Notes: generated by a model from the letters alone, not told the origin. A stretch of DNA of 64,000 nucleotides from Lysobacter ciconiae (GCF_015209725.1 NZ_CP063656.1:372001-436000), one strand, 5' to 3'. Positions 8,705 to 17,498 are shown, counted from the stretch's first letter. Numbers and translations are program-made.

Positions 8705-9580
8705 ATGCGCGACGCCCTGGTATTCGGCGGCAGCGGCCAGATCGGCGGTGCACTGCTCGCGCGCCTTGCGCCGGCCGAGTGGCGGGTGACTGCGGTGTCG
8801 CGTCAGGCCCGTCCAGAAAACCCGGACGAGCCCGGTAACGGCGTGCGCTGGCTCACCGGCGAGCTGGACGCGCCGCCTGCCCTGCCAGCGCGGGTCGACG
8901 CGATCTTCAGCTGCGGTCCGCTGGACGGGTTCGCGCGCTGGTACGCGGCTGCCGGGATTGATGCGGCGCGAGTGGTGGCGTTCGGCTCGACCAGCGTGGA
9001 GACCAAGGAGCGCTCCGACGACCCGTTCGAGCGCGACCTGGCGGCACGGCTGGCCACCGCGGAGCGCGTCCTTTTCGAACGTGCGAAAGAGCGCGGCGCC
9101 GCATTGACTATCCTGCGCCCGACACTCGTCTACGGCGTGGGCCGCGACGCCAACCTGACCCGGATTGCGGCGCTGGCGCGGCGCTGGGGGTGGTTTCCGC
9201 TGCCAGGCGGCGCGACCGGGTTACGCCAGCCGGTGCACGTGGCCGATCTGGCCGAAGCCGCGTTGGCATGCCTCGACCGCCCGGCAAGCCACGGGCGCGC
9301 CTACGCGGTGCCGGGCGGGGAGTCACTGAGCTATCGCGAGATGGTGGCGCGCGTGCTGGCCTGCCTGCAGCCGCCGGCACGCCTGCTGGAACTGCCGCGT
9401 CCGCTGTTTGCCTTGGCGCTGCACGCCGCGCGCATCAGCGGCCGGGCCAGCGGGCTCGGCGATGCCGCCATCGCACGCATGCAGCAGGATCTTGTCTTCG
9501 ATCCCGGTCCCGCGCAGCGCGACTTCGACTACCGTCCGCGACCGTTCGAGCCGGTCGATGCGATGTTCCGCCGTCCCTAG
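8705..9580 (+). CDS. NAD(P)-dependent sugar-epimerase/reductase-like SDR protein
   Basis: A 291-residue extended short-chain dehydrogenase/epimerase. The N-terminal Rossmann nucleotide motif is VFGGSGQIGG, followed by an FGSTSVETK segment at the usual catalytic Ser/Thr position and a LRPTLVYGVGRD segment. The classical YxxxK is not evident, so a binding or reductase role outside the usual chemistry is possible. It is divergent from the Mrp operon and overlaps the downstream EamA gene tail-to-tail by 4 nt (CTAG). Substrate unknown. Confidence 0.8.
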   Translation: MRDALVFGGSGQIGGALLARLAPAEWRVTAVSRQARPENPDEPGNGVRWLTGELDAPPALPARVDAIFSCGPLDGFARWYAAAGIDAARVVAFGSTSVETKERSDDPFERDLAARLATAERVLFERAKERGAALTILRPTLVYGVGRDANLTRIAALARRWGWFPLPGGATGLRQPVHVADLAEAALACLDRPASHGRAYAVPGGESLSYREMVARVLACLQPPARLLELPRPLFALALHAARISGRASGLGDAAIARMQQDLVFDPGPAQRDFDYRPRPFEPVDAMFRRP

Positions 9581-10464
9581 ATATCGCGCGCCAGCGGCAT
9601 CGTGCGCGCCTTGCGCAGGGCCCGCAGCGCCACGCCCAATACACCGCCGAGCACCATCGCGCCGCCGATGAACAGCCGCGGCCCCGGGCGGTCGCCCCAG
9701 AACGCGATGCCCAGCCCGACCGCGATCACCGGCGTCAGCAGCAGCCACGGCGTGACCTGGGCGACCGGGTAGCGCTGCATCAACACGTAGTACAGGCCGT
9801 GGCCCAGCAGCGAGGACACCAGCGCGGCGTAGACCACGCAGGCCCAGGCCACCCAGCTGGCCGACGGCAGCGTCGCAAAGCCGCCCGGCTCGATCGCCGC
9901 GCTGATCGCCAGCAGCGGGAAGATCGCGATGATCGACGTCCAGCCCTGCATGCTGAAGGTGTCCAGCCCTTTCAGGCCCTTCATCAGCACCGTGCCGATG
10001 GCCAGGAACAGCGCGGCCGCGAGCATCAGCAGCACTGCCATCCAGTTGCCCAGCACCGAGGGATCCAGTCCCAGCACCAGCACGCCGGCGAAGCTCACCG
10101 CGATCGCCAGTCCGGTACGCCAGGCGAAGCGCTCGCCCAGCACGACCCACGCCAGGATCGCGGTCATCGGGATGTAGCTTTGCACCACGATCGCCGGCGA
10201 GGACAGGTCGCCGGACATCTTCAGGGCGACAAAGCTCAGGCCGAAATGGGCCACGCCGATGCACAGGCAAACGCTGATCAGCCGCGGCCACTGCCCCGGC
10301 GGCGGCCGTTTGGTCCAGAACACCAGAACGGCACCGAGCGCGGCAAAGCGCAGCGCGGTGAACAGGAAGGGCGGGATCTCCTGCAGCGCGATCGCCGAGG
10401 TGAGGAAGTTGCCGGCCCATGCGAAACAGATCAGCAGGACCAGGGAAATATCGCGCGGGGACAT
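9577..10464 (-). CDS. EamA/DMT-superfamily transporter
   Basis: A 295-residue inner-membrane protein with ten predicted helices arranged as two EamA repeats (about 5-140 and 150-285); typical segments are FAWAGNFLTSAIALQEIPPF and GLGIAFWGDRPGPRLFIGG. Family members export amino acids or metabolites (RhaT/YdcZ/RarD relatives). No substrate can be assigned. Its stop lies inside a CTAG shared with the convergent SDR gene. Confidence 0.88.
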   Translation of the reverse strand: MSPRDISLVLLICFAWAGNFLTSAIALQEIPPFLFTALRFAALGAVLVFWTKRPPPGQWPRLISVCLCIGVAHFGLSFVALKMSGDLSSPAIVVQSYIPMTAILAWVVLGERFAWRTGLAIAVSFAGVLVLGLDPSVLGNWMAVLLMLAAALFLAIGTVLMKGLKGLDTFSMQGWTSIIAIFPLLAISAAIEPGGFATLPSASWVAWACVVYAALVSSLLGHGLYYVLMQRYPVAQVTPWLLLTPVIAVGLGIAFWGDRPGPRLFIGGAMVLGGVLGVALRALRKARTMPLARDI

Positions 10465-10574
10465 TCGGGCTCAACGAATTGCGCCCGCGGTGCGGGCAGG
10501 GGAGTGGTATTGCGGGGAAACCTACTGCGGAAAAACGTGCGCGATCGTGCCGGAAGCGACTGTGCCGGCAGGGC

Positions 10575-11051
10575 TCAGTAGCACAGGCCCATCCTGCGGT
10601 AGAGCTTGGACAGCACCCAGGCCGGGCCGATCAGCAGGTAGGTCAGGTCGGTGAGGAAGCTGGGCTTGCGACCCTCGATTTTGTGGCCGACGAACTGGCC
10701 GATCCAGGCGACCACGAACACTGCGATCGCGCTCCACAGCAGCGCGCGCATGCCATGGGTCTCAAAGATGTAGCCCGACAGCAAGGCCATCAGCAGGAAC
10801 ATCCCCAGCATGCCCAGTCCCAACCGGCGTGACTGGCGGTAATAGAACACCGTCGCGGCCACGATTGCCAGGCCGGCCCAGAAGCCCGGCCGGAACCAGG
10901 TGCCCGGCGCCGGGATGCACCACAGCAGCGCGACCACGCTCCAGGCAATCGCCGGCACGCAGACCACGTGGATCCACTGGTTGGTGCTGTTGCGATGATC
11001 GTCCGAGTAGCTGGCGAACCAGCGGTCGATCCTGCGCGTGCCTGCGTCCAT
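10575..11051 (-). CDS. DUF962/Mpo1-like membrane protein
   Basis: A 158-residue protein with the DUF962 (YGL010w/Mpo1) features: an N-terminal RIDRWFASYSDDHRNSTNQW block with the conserved His residues, four hydrophobic helices, and a C-terminal IGQFVGHKIEGRKPSFLTDL block. The yeast relative is an iron-dependent dioxygenase that alpha-oxidises phytosphingosine-derived fatty acids; whether the bacterial protein does this is not known. The start at 11051 follows GGAG by 8 nt; an in-frame ATG lies 36 nt upstream (11087) but that coincides with the end of purC. Confidence 0.85.
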   Translation of the reverse strand: MDAGTRRIDRWFASYSDDHRNSTNQWIHVVCVPAIAWSVVALLWCIPAPGTWFRPGFWAGLAIVAATVFYYRQSRRLGLGMLGMFLLMALLSGYIFETHGMRALLWSAIAVFVVAWIGQFVGHKIEGRKPSFLTDLTYLLIGPAWVLSKLYRRMGLCY

Positions 11052-11086
11052 GTCACCTGCTCCCTGCGATGGTTCCGCGCCGGCCA

Positions 11087-12028
11087 TCAGTCGATGCGGA
11101 TGCCGGCCAGCTTCTGCAGCGCATCCGCGTAGCGCGCGCGGGTGCGTTCGATCACTTCGGCCGGCAACACCGGTCCGGGCGGCATCTTGTTCCAGTCCAG
11201 CGTTTCCAGGTAGTCGCGCACGATCTGCTTGTCGTAGCTCGGCGGGCTGCTGCCGACCTGGTACTCGTCGGCGGGCCAGTAGCGCGAGGAGTCCGGCGTC
11301 AGCATCTCGTCCATGACATACAGGTGGCCGTCGACGTCGGTGCCGAACTCGAACTTGGTGTCGGCCAGCAGGATGCCGCGCTCGGCGGCAAAGTCGGCGG
11401 CGAAGCGGTACAGGCGCAGGGTCGCATCGCGCACCGCCTCGGCCAGCTCGGCGCCGCACAGGCGCACGGCGGTGTCGAAGTCGATGTTCTCGTCGTGCTC
11501 GCCGGCGTCGGCCTTGGTGGAGGGAGTAAAGATCGGCTTGGCCAGTTTTTCCGCCTGGCGCAGGCCGTCGGGCAATTCGATGCCGCTGATGCGACCGGTG
11601 CGCTGATAGTCCTTCCAGCCGCTGCCGATCACGTAACCGCGGGCGATGCACTCGATCGGCACCGGCTTCAGGCGCTTGGCGACCACCGAGCGGTCCGCGT
11701 ACAGCGACGGGTCCACCCCGGCTGGCAGCACCGAGGCGACCTCAATGCCCGTCAGGTGGTTGCGCGCGATGTGCTCGGTCTTCTCGAACCAGAAATTGCT
11801 GATCTGGCAGAGCATCTCGCCCTTGCCCGGAATCGGGTCGGGCAGGACCACGTCGAACGCGCTCAGGCGGTCAGTGGCGACGATCAGCAGGTAGTCGCCC
11901 GGCGGAGTGTCGGCGGGCAGGGACGCGGACGGCAGGTCGAACACATCACGGACCTTGCCGCGGTGGCGCAATGGCAGGCCCGGCAGGTCGGATTCGGATA
12001 GCGAACGTCGCAGCATGGTCGTGGACAA
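11087..12028 (-). CDS. purC: Phosphoribosylaminoimidazole-succinocarboxamide synthase (SAICAR synthetase)
   Basis: Catalyses ATP-dependent joining of aspartate to CAIR in purine synthesis. The sequence contains the family blocks GKVRDVFD, TDRLSAFDVVLPDPIPGKG, ARGYVIGSGWKDYQ, DTKFEFG and DEMLTPDSSR. The preferred start is TTG at 12028 (MSTTMLRRS), six nt after GAGGGG. ATG 12016 and GTG 12052 are in the same frame and remain possible. The product is about 313 residues, normal for the Xanthomonad-type enzyme, which is longer than the enterobacterial one. Confidence 0.95.
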   Translation of the reverse strand: MSTTMLRRSLSESDLPGLPLRHRGKVRDVFDLPSASLPADTPPGDYLLIVATDRLSAFDVVLPDPIPGKGEMLCQISNFWFEKTEHIARNHLTGIEVASVLPAGVDPSLYADRSVVAKRLKPVPIECIARGYVIGSGWKDYQRTGRISGIELPDGLRQAEKLAKPIFTPSTKADAGEHDENIDFDTAVRLCGAELAEAVRDATLRLYRFAADFAAERGILLADTKFEFGTDVDGHLYVMDEMLTPDSSRYWPADEYQVGSSPPSYDKQIVRDYLETLDWNKMPPGPVLPAEVIERTRARYADALQKLAGIRID

Positions 12029-12183
12029 ATGGAGCCCCTCGGTGTCACGCACAGCATTGCAGAAACCTGCCGCGGAGCGCCGCTGGATTCGCGCGCCGGC
12101 GCGACAGGGCCGGCCAGTGTACGCCGGGTCGGGGCGGCGTGCAGGTACACTGGCGATCGATCCACGACTGTCCCCGGAGCGCG

Positions 12184-12519
12184 ATGAAACGCTGGTACGG
12201 AAAACTGCTGGGCCTGTTTGCCGGTGCCGCCTTGCTGCGGTTCAACCCCCTGCTGGGCGGCCTGGTCGGCCTGCTGATCGGCCACGCGTTTGACACCGAC
12301 TGGTTCCAGCTGCGCCGCGACAATCCCTATGCCGTGCTGGGCCTGACGCCGGAGGCCACCCAGGCCGAGGTCGAGCAGGCCTATCGCCGCTTGATCTCCC
12401 AATACCACCCTGATCGGATGCCCGGCGTCGCCGATGAGCTGCGCAAGCAGGCCGAGATCCGGGCCGGCGAGATCAACCGCGCCTACAAGCAGATCAAATC
12501 CAAGCGTCCGCGCGCCTGA
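12184..12519 (+). CDS. Membrane-anchored J-domain protein (DjlA-like, short)
   Basis: A 111-residue protein: an N-terminal glycine-rich hydrophobic segment (about residues 8-35, LLGGLVGLLIGH) and a C-terminal J domain (about 45-108) with the diagnostic HPD tripeptide (YHPDRM) that stimulates DnaK ATPase. It resembles DjlA without the central TerB-like domain. It lies 19 nt upstream of rpe on the same strand, so the two are probably co-transcribed. Confidence 0.88.
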   Translation: MKRWYGKLLGLFAGAALLRFNPLLGGLVGLLIGHAFDTDWFQLRRDNPYAVLGLTPEATQAEVEQAYRRLISQYHPDRMPGVADELRKQAEIRAGEINRAYKQIKSKRPRA

Positions 12520-12538
12520 GCCTTCCACGAGTCCCGCC

Positions 12539-13213
12539 ATGCAGCCTACCGTCATCGCCCCGTCCATCCTCTCGGCCGATTTCGCCCGCCTCGGGGAGGA
12601 AGTCGACAACGTCCTCAAGGCCGGCGCCGACTGGGTCCATTTCGATGTGATGGACAACCATTACGTGCCCAACCTGACCATCGGGCCGATGGTCTGCCAG
12701 GCACTGCGCAAGCACGGCGTCACCGCACCGATCGATGTGCATCTGATGGTCGAGCCGGTGGACCGCCTTGTGCCCGACTTCGCCGAGGCCGGCGCCAGCC
12801 TGATCAGCTTCCATCCCGAAGCCAGCCGCCATGTCCACCGCACCATCCAGATCATCAAGTCGCACGGCTGCCAGGCGGGCGTGGTGCTCAATCCGGCGAC
12901 CCCGCTGGACGTGCTGGACTGGGTGCTGGAGGACCTCGACATGGTGCTGCTGATGTCCGTCAATCCGGGCTTTGGCGGCCAGTCGTTCATCCCCGCGACG
13001 CTGGAGAAGCTGCGCGAGGCACGCCAGCGCATCGATGCGATCGGCAAGCCGATCCGCCTGGAAATCGACGGCGGGGTAAAGCCCGACAATATCGCCGAGA
13101 TCGCCAAAGCCGGCGCCGATACTTTTGTCGCCGGCTCGGCGATATTCAACGCGCCCGATTACGCCGAAGTGATCGGGCGAATGAAGGCGGCGGTCGAAGG
13201 GATACGGGGCTGA
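12539..13213 (+). CDS. rpe: Ribulose-phosphate 3-epimerase
   Basis: A 224-residue TIM-barrel enzyme that interconverts D-ribulose 5-phosphate and D-xylulose 5-phosphate in the pentose-phosphate pathway. Family signatures are present: APSILSADFARLG, HFDVMDNHYVPNLTIGP (metal-binding His/Asp), DVHLMV, MSVNPGFGGQSF and EIDGGV (catalytic Asp). Length is normal. Confidence 0.97.
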   Translation: MQPTVIAPSILSADFARLGEEVDNVLKAGADWVHFDVMDNHYVPNLTIGPMVCQALRKHGVTAPIDVHLMVEPVDRLVPDFAEAGASLISFHPEASRHVHRTIQIIKSHGCQAGVVLNPATPLDVLDWVLEDLDMVLLMSVNPGFGGQSFIPATLEKLREARQRIDAIGKPIRLEIDGGVKPDNIAEIAKAGADTFVAGSAIFNAPDYAEVIGRMKAAVEGIRG

Positions 13214-13244
13214 GCCCGCGGACGATCCTCCTTGACTTGATTTA

Positions 13245-13260
13245 CGGGGATATATCCCCG
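13245..13260. promoter_or_regulatory. Perfect 16-bp palindrome upstream of the RES/Xre toxin-antitoxin genes (probable operator)
   Basis: CGGGGATATATCCCCG is an exact inverted repeat 31 nt before the antitoxin GTG. TTGACT (13232-13237) and TTGATT (13237-13242) just upstream could act as -35 elements, which would place the palindrome across the spacer/-10 region. Antitoxins of this class bind such repeats to repress their own operon; the assignment is inferred from position and symmetry. Confidence 0.6.
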
Positions 13261-13291
13261 AGTATGGGTGACGCATACACAGGAGAAGTCC

Positions 13292-13696
13292 GTGAGCGTC
13301 CCCGCCAACCAGGTTTTGAATCTCCAGTCCGACCAGACCCGCAAGAACCTGGCGCGCACGGTGGCGGCGCTGTTCGAAAAATGGGGACTCTCGGCTGAGG
13401 AGCAGTTGATCCTGCTCGGCATGAGTCCGGAAAGCCGGAAGGTCCTGCCGCAGTACCGTCGTGGTGAAAGAGCGCTGCCTAACGCGCCCGACACGTTGGC
13501 CCGGGTCGGCTACCTGCTGGGCATCCACAAAGGCCTGCGCCTGCTTTTTCCGGAAAGCGAGGCCCTGCGGTTTGGCTGGGTGAAACTGCGCAACCGGGTG
13601 CTGGAAGGCCACACGCCGCTGGAAGTGATGTTGACCGACGGCCTGCTGGGTGTCGCGCGCATCGCGCGCTTCATCGATTTCCAGCGGGGCCAGTAG
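13292..13696 (+). CDS. Xre/MbcA/ParS-type antitoxin of a RES-domain toxin
   Basis: A 134-residue protein. The N-terminal region is a helix-turn-helix-like domain (about 20-65) and the C-terminal region matches the MbcA/ParS/Xre toxin-binding domain (ARVGYLLGIHKGLRLLFPE; a terminal GLLGVARIARFIDFQRGQ helix). The GTG start follows AGGAGA by 5 nt; an upstream in-frame GTG (13268) has no ribosome site. The stop overlaps the toxin GTG by one base, so the pair is translationally coupled. It should neutralise the toxin and auto-repress through the palindrome at 13245-13260. Confidence 0.85.
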   Translation: MSVPANQVLNLQSDQTRKNLARTVAALFEKWGLSAEEQLILLGMSPESRKVLPQYRRGERALPNAPDTLARVGYLLGIHKGLRLLFPESEALRFGWVKLRNRVLEGHTPLEVMLTDGLLGVARIARFIDFQRGQ

Positions 13697-14400
13697 TGGA
13701 GGTTCTGGACACGCTGTCCCGCGTGGACGCGCAGCTGTTCCGGAACATCACTTCACTGCGACTCAGCGAAAATCTCTTCGATGATCTGGTGCCCGACCGG
13801 GCCGGCCAGGACGCGGCGATCGCGGCCGAGATGGCCGTGCGAAAGACCGCCCCGGGCGTGATCGAGCGCGGCCTGTATTACTCGCAGGCCATCGACTACC
13901 CCTTCGCCAGCGACCCGGTCGTAGGCTCGCGCTTTGGCGACGGCACGATCCGCGTCTGGTACGGCGCCTTCGATGACGCAACCGCGCGCGCGGAGACGTG
14001 CTGGCACGCGCTGCGCCAGGGCAACGACCTGATCGACCCGCCGGAAACCGTGTTCGTGCGCTACCGGGCGGTGTACACGGTGCGGGCGCGGGGGCTGTTC
14101 GCCGACCTTCGCGGCAAGGAGGTCGCCTTCCCCGAACTGGTGGGTGATGACTACGCGCCGACCCAGCCGATCGGCCGGTATGCCGCCAACCAGGGGCTGG
14201 CCGGGCTGGTCTATCCCTCGGCCCGTTGGCCCGAGGGCGAGTGCCTGGCCGCCTTCCGCGCCGTGCCGCTCTCCGACGCCGCGCTGGCGTACTACCTGAC
14301 CTACCGGATCGACCTGGATACGCAGACGGTCGCAATCGAGCGGACGCCCGGTGTGGTCGACCAGCGCCTGCACATCAGCGAGCTGCGGCGCTCACGCTGA
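13696..14400 (+). CDS. RES-domain toxin (NAD+-degrading family)
   Basis: A 234-residue RES-domain protein with the family's core arrangement RFGDGTIRVWYGAF-DDATARAE; candidate active-site residues are Arg79, Tyr89 and Glu100, with a downstream Ser in LVYPSARW. Characterised RES toxins (MbcT, ParT and relatives) degrade or transfer ADP-ribose from NAD+. The length is typical of the longer RES proteins. It starts with GTG overlapping the antitoxin stop. The stop directly abuts the stop of the convergent P-type ATPase gene (14400/14401). Confidence 0.85.
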   Translation: MEVLDTLSRVDAQLFRNITSLRLSENLFDDLVPDRAGQDAAIAAEMAVRKTAPGVIERGLYYSQAIDYPFASDPVVGSRFGDGTIRVWYGAFDDATARAETCWHALRQGNDLIDPPETVFVRYRAVYTVRARGLFADLRGKEVAFPELVGDDYAPTQPIGRYAANQGLAGLVYPSARWPEGECLAAFRAVPLSDAALAYYLTYRIDLDTQTVAIERTPGVVDQRLHISELRRSR

Positions 14401-16278
14401 TCAAGATCGCGAGGACACCAGCCGCCGATCGCTTCGCGCGTTACCCAGCGCTCGCGATGCGTTGATGATCGTCGCAAGGTCGACCACTTCCTGCAGCGCC
14501 GCGCCAAGGATCGCCGGCAGGAACCCGAACGCCGCGAACAACATCAGTCCGACGCTCAAGGCGATACCGAGCCAGATGCTCTGCAGCGCCACCTGCATGG
14601 TGCGCTGGGCGATCGCCATTGCCGTCGCGGTTTTCGACACGTCATCAACGGTGATGATCACATCGGCCGACTCGCTCGCCGCCGTCGCGCCCCGGGCGCC
14701 CATGGCGATGCCGACGTCGGCCACCGCAAGCACCGGCGCATCATTGACGCCGTCGCCGACCATGACCACCGGCCGCTCGGTGATCGCCTGGACGATCCGG
14801 ACCTTGTCTTCCGGCAGCAGTTCGGCCTGGATGTTGCCGATCCCGAGATCGCGGCCCACATGGCGGGCCGTGGCGTCTGCGTCGCCGGTGAGCATCAGGA
14901 CGCGCTCGACGCCCAGCGACAGCAGCCGATCGATGGTGGAGCGGGCATTTCCCCGGACCCGGTCGCTGAGCAGGATCGTGCCGGCGAAGCGGCCATCGAC
15001 GGCGACGTAGACCGCCAGCTCGCCGCTGGCAATCGACGCCGCGCGCGCCTCGGGTGCGAAGGACGCGACGAACGCCAGCTTGCCGACCACGACTTCGCGC
15101 TGGTCGATGGTTGCGACGACGCCGTTGGTCGCCTCCTCGCGCGCCTCCGCGGCCTCGCGCGGGGTCAGGCCGCGCTCCTGCGCCGCTTCCACGATCGCCG
15201 TGGCCAGCACGTGCGAGGAGTACTGTTCGGCCGAGGCGACGAGGGTGAAAAGCTCGTCCTGCTCGAAGTCGGCGGCGGGCTGCACGGCGACCACGGTCGG
15301 GTCCCCGTAGGTGAGGGTGCCGGTCTTGTCGAAGGCGAACGTGCGGGCCCGCGACAGCTGCTCCAATGTCCCCCCGCCCTTGACGATGATGCCGTGCCGG
15401 GAGGCGCGGCTCATGCCGCCCATGAAGGCGACCGGGGCCGCGATCAGCAGCGGGCAGGGGGTCGCAACGACGAGCACCTCGGCAAATCGCACCGGGTCCC
15501 CGGACACCCACCAGGCGATCCCGGCAATCAGCAGCGATCCGAAGGTGAAGGGCACGGCGAAACGGTCCGCCAGCCGCACCAGCGGCGCCCGGCTCTCCGC
15601 GGCCTCCTCGACCAGCGCGACGATGCGCTGGTACTGGCTGTCGCTCGCCGCCGCGGTGGCCTCGATGACGACCGCAACCTCGCTGTTGAGCGAGCCGCTG
15701 AGCACGGCGGCCCCGCGGCTGCGCTCGACCGGAAGGCTCTCGCCGGTCAGCGACGACTCGTCGAAGCTGCCGCTCGCCGACAGCAGCACCCCATCCACCG
15801 GAACGACTTCCGACGGCCGCACCAGCAGGCGATCGCCAATGGCCACCTCCGATACCGGGACGTCCTCGACCTGGCCATCCTCGCCCAGCATGCGGTGGGC
15901 ATCGCGGGGCGCACGATCCATCAGGGCGCCGAGCTCCCTGCGCGCGCGGCCGGCCGCGTATTCCTCCAGCGCCTCGCCGCCGGACAGCATCAGCACGATG
16001 ACCAGACTGGCCCAGTATTCGCCGACCGACACCGTGGCAATGATCGCCATGATCGCCAGCACGTCGATGCCCATCCGCCCGGCCAGCAGGTTGCGCAGCA
16101 TCCCTACGGCCTGCGACGCGGCGATGGCAAGCGCGAACGCGCTGATCAGCCAGCGGGCGACGTTGCGCTCGGCAAGGACGCCCTGCCCGAACAGCTCGAT
16201 CGCACCGGCGATGATGCCGACCAGCAGAGTGAGGGCGACGATCGGATAGCGTCTGGTCAGGCTGGCGATTTTGTTCAT
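14401..16278 (-). CDS. P1B-type heavy-metal-translocating ATPase with TPC motif and no N-terminal metal-binding domain
   Basis: A 625-residue pump with TGES (178-181), phosphorylation site DKTGTLT (Asp317) and the hinge GDGVNDAP. The transmembrane metal-site motif is TPC (273-275) in place of the CPC of Cu/Zn/Cd pumps, and the nucleotide-domain SEHP motif is replaced by SSHV. The last helix has ALQEVVDLATIINA. The N terminus enters the membrane directly, without a CxxC HMA domain or a His-rich region. TPC occurs in the loosely defined P1B-5-like group, some linked to Ni/Co, but the usual C-terminal hemerythrin domain is absent, so the metal is not assignable. Confidence 0.88.
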   Translation of the reverse strand: MNKIASLTRRYPIVALTLLVGIIAGAIELFGQGVLAERNVARWLISAFALAIAASQAVGMLRNLLAGRMGIDVLAIMAIIATVSVGEYWASLVIVLMLSGGEALEEYAAGRARRELGALMDRAPRDAHRMLGEDGQVEDVPVSEVAIGDRLLVRPSEVVPVDGVLLSASGSFDESSLTGESLPVERSRGAAVLSGSLNSEVAVVIEATAAASDSQYQRIVALVEEAAESRAPLVRLADRFAVPFTFGSLLIAGIAWWVSGDPVRFAEVLVVATPCPLLIAAPVAFMGGMSRASRHGIIVKGGGTLEQLSRARTFAFDKTGTLTYGDPTVVAVQPAADFEQDELFTLVASAEQYSSHVLATAIVEAAQERGLTPREAAEAREEATNGVVATIDQREVVVGKLAFVASFAPEARAASIASGELAVYVAVDGRFAGTILLSDRVRGNARSTIDRLLSLGVERVLMLTGDADATARHVGRDLGIGNIQAELLPEDKVRIVQAITERPVVMVGDGVNDAPVLAVADVGIAMGARGATAASESADVIITVDDVSKTATAMAIAQRTMQVALQSIWLGIALSVGLMLFAAFGFLPAILGAALQEVVDLATIINASRALGNARSDRRLVSSRS

Positions 16279-16323
16279 GCTGCCGGTCGAGCTCCCAAGC
16301 CGCTCATTACGGCGTGTTCGGTT

Positions 16324-17187
16324 TCAGCCTTCGTATTGCTGCCCCAGCGCCAGCAATTCCGGCGTGCCGATCAGCTCGTTGAGCTGGTCGAAATCCAGCA
16401 TGGCGTCCTTGAACGGCGCGGTGCTGTGATGGCTGTGCAAGCTGGCATAGTAGCCGCGAAGGGTATGCGCCACCGCGCGCGCGGTGCCGCCGGGGAAGAT
16501 CACGATCCGGTAGCCGATCTCGCCAAGCACGTCCGAGCTCTGCACCGGGGTCTTGCCGCCCTCGACCATGTTGGCCAGCAGCGGTATGCGGTCGGCGAAG
16601 CGGGCGCAGACGATGTCCATCTGCTCGCGGCTGCGGACCGCCTCGATAAACAGCGCGTCCACGCCGCATTCTAGGTACGCCTCGGCACGGTCCAGCGCCG
16701 CCTCGAAGCCTTCCACGGCGACGGCGTCGGTGCGCGCCAGGATCAGGGTCTGGTCGCTGCTGCGCGCGTCCAGCGCCGCGTGCAACTTGCCGCACATCTC
16801 CCCGACCGGAACGACGCCCTTGCCGTCCAGGTGCCCGCAACGCTTGGGAAAGGTCTGGTCCTCCAACTGGATCATCGCGGCGCCGGCGCGTTCAAACGCG
16901 CGCACGGTGCGCTGGGTGTTGAGCGCATTGCCGAAGCCGGTGTCGGCATCGACGATGACCGGCGTACGGACCCGCTCGGTGATGCGCGCCAGGGTGTCCG
17001 CGACCTCGGTCGCAGTGGTCAGACCGATATCGGACCGGCCCAGCCGCGTGTAGGCGATGGAGGCGCCGGAAAGGTACAGCGCCTCGAACCCGGTCTGCTC
17101 CGCGATCAACGCGGTGAAGGCATCGTAGATGCCGGGCACGAGGATGGCGCTGGGTTGCTGCAGGCGTTGCTTGAGGGTTGTGTTCAT
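16324..17187 (-). CDS. Isocitrate lyase/PEP mutase superfamily enzyme (oxaloacetate decarboxylase or methylisocitrate lyase-like)
   Basis: A 287-residue TIM-barrel enzyme of the ICL/PEPM superfamily. Visible residues are the metal/substrate block VDADTGFGNAL, EDQTFPKRCGHLDGK (the KRCGH lyase loop) and ARTDA. It is too short for isocitrate lyase. PrpB, oxaloacetate decarboxylase and carboxyphosphonoenolpyruvate mutase share this plan. No prp genes are near, so oxaloacetate decarboxylase-like activity is a plausible guess only. Start MNTTLKQRL; the gene stands alone between a P-type ATPase and tRNA-Met. Confidence 0.85.
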   Translation of the reverse strand: MNTTLKQRLQQPSAILVPGIYDAFTALIAEQTGFEALYLSGASIAYTRLGRSDIGLTTATEVADTLARITERVRTPVIVDADTGFGNALNTQRTVRAFERAGAAMIQLEDQTFPKRCGHLDGKGVVPVGEMCGKLHAALDARSSDQTLILARTDAVAVEGFEAALDRAEAYLECGVDALFIEAVRSREQMDIVCARFADRIPLLANMVEGGKTPVQSSDVLGEIGYRIVIFPGGTARAVAHTLRGYYASLHSHHSTAPFKDAMLDFDQLNELIGTPELLALGQQYEG

Positions 17188-17320
17188 GGGCACCGATGAA
17201 GGCTTGCGATTCGGGGCACGCCAAGTGTCGACACGCACAGGAGCGGCGCAAGATGTCCGGACATTTGGCGTGGCTGCCAAAGGATACATAGCTGCCGTCC
17301 GCTCCGCAGATACGGCCCAC

Positions 17321-17346
17321 AAAAAACCCCGCAGATCCGCAGGGTT
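17321..17346 (-). terminator. Rho-independent terminator after tRNA-Met
   Basis: Read on the minus strand, CCCTGC-GGATCT-GCGGGG is followed at once by TTTTTT. It lies 40 nt downstream of the tRNA-Met 3' end. Confidence 0.85.
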
Positions 17347-17385
17347 GGCTGGCATTCCGGGTCTTGGCCCGGACTCATCGTCGTG

Positions 17386-17462
17386 TGGTGGCTATGGGTG
17401 GACTCGAACCACCGACCCCAGCATTATGAGTGCTGTGCTCTAACCGGCTGAGCTACATAGCC
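17386..17462 (-). tRNA. tRNA-Met (elongator, anticodon CAT)
   Basis: A 77-nt cloverleaf with encoded CCA. The acceptor arm GGCTATG pairs with CATAGCC; the D-arm is GCTC...GAGC; the anticodon stem CAGCA/TGCTG surrounds the loop CTCATAA; the T-arm loop is TTCGAGT. It closely resembles the elongator methionine tRNA of E. coli rather than the lysidine-modified isoleucine species or the initiator, which lacks the first acceptor base pair; the G1-C72 pair is intact here. Confidence 0.96.
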
Positions 17463-17498
17463 GACGATCTTCCGCCGCAAGCGCGCAGCGAGCCGGGA

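Noticed and set aside
17386..17462. CAT anticodon could mean tRNA-Ile2 (lysidine) or initiator tRNA
   Set aside because: Body sequence and intact G1-C72 pair match the elongator methionine tRNA; the initiator lacks that pair.
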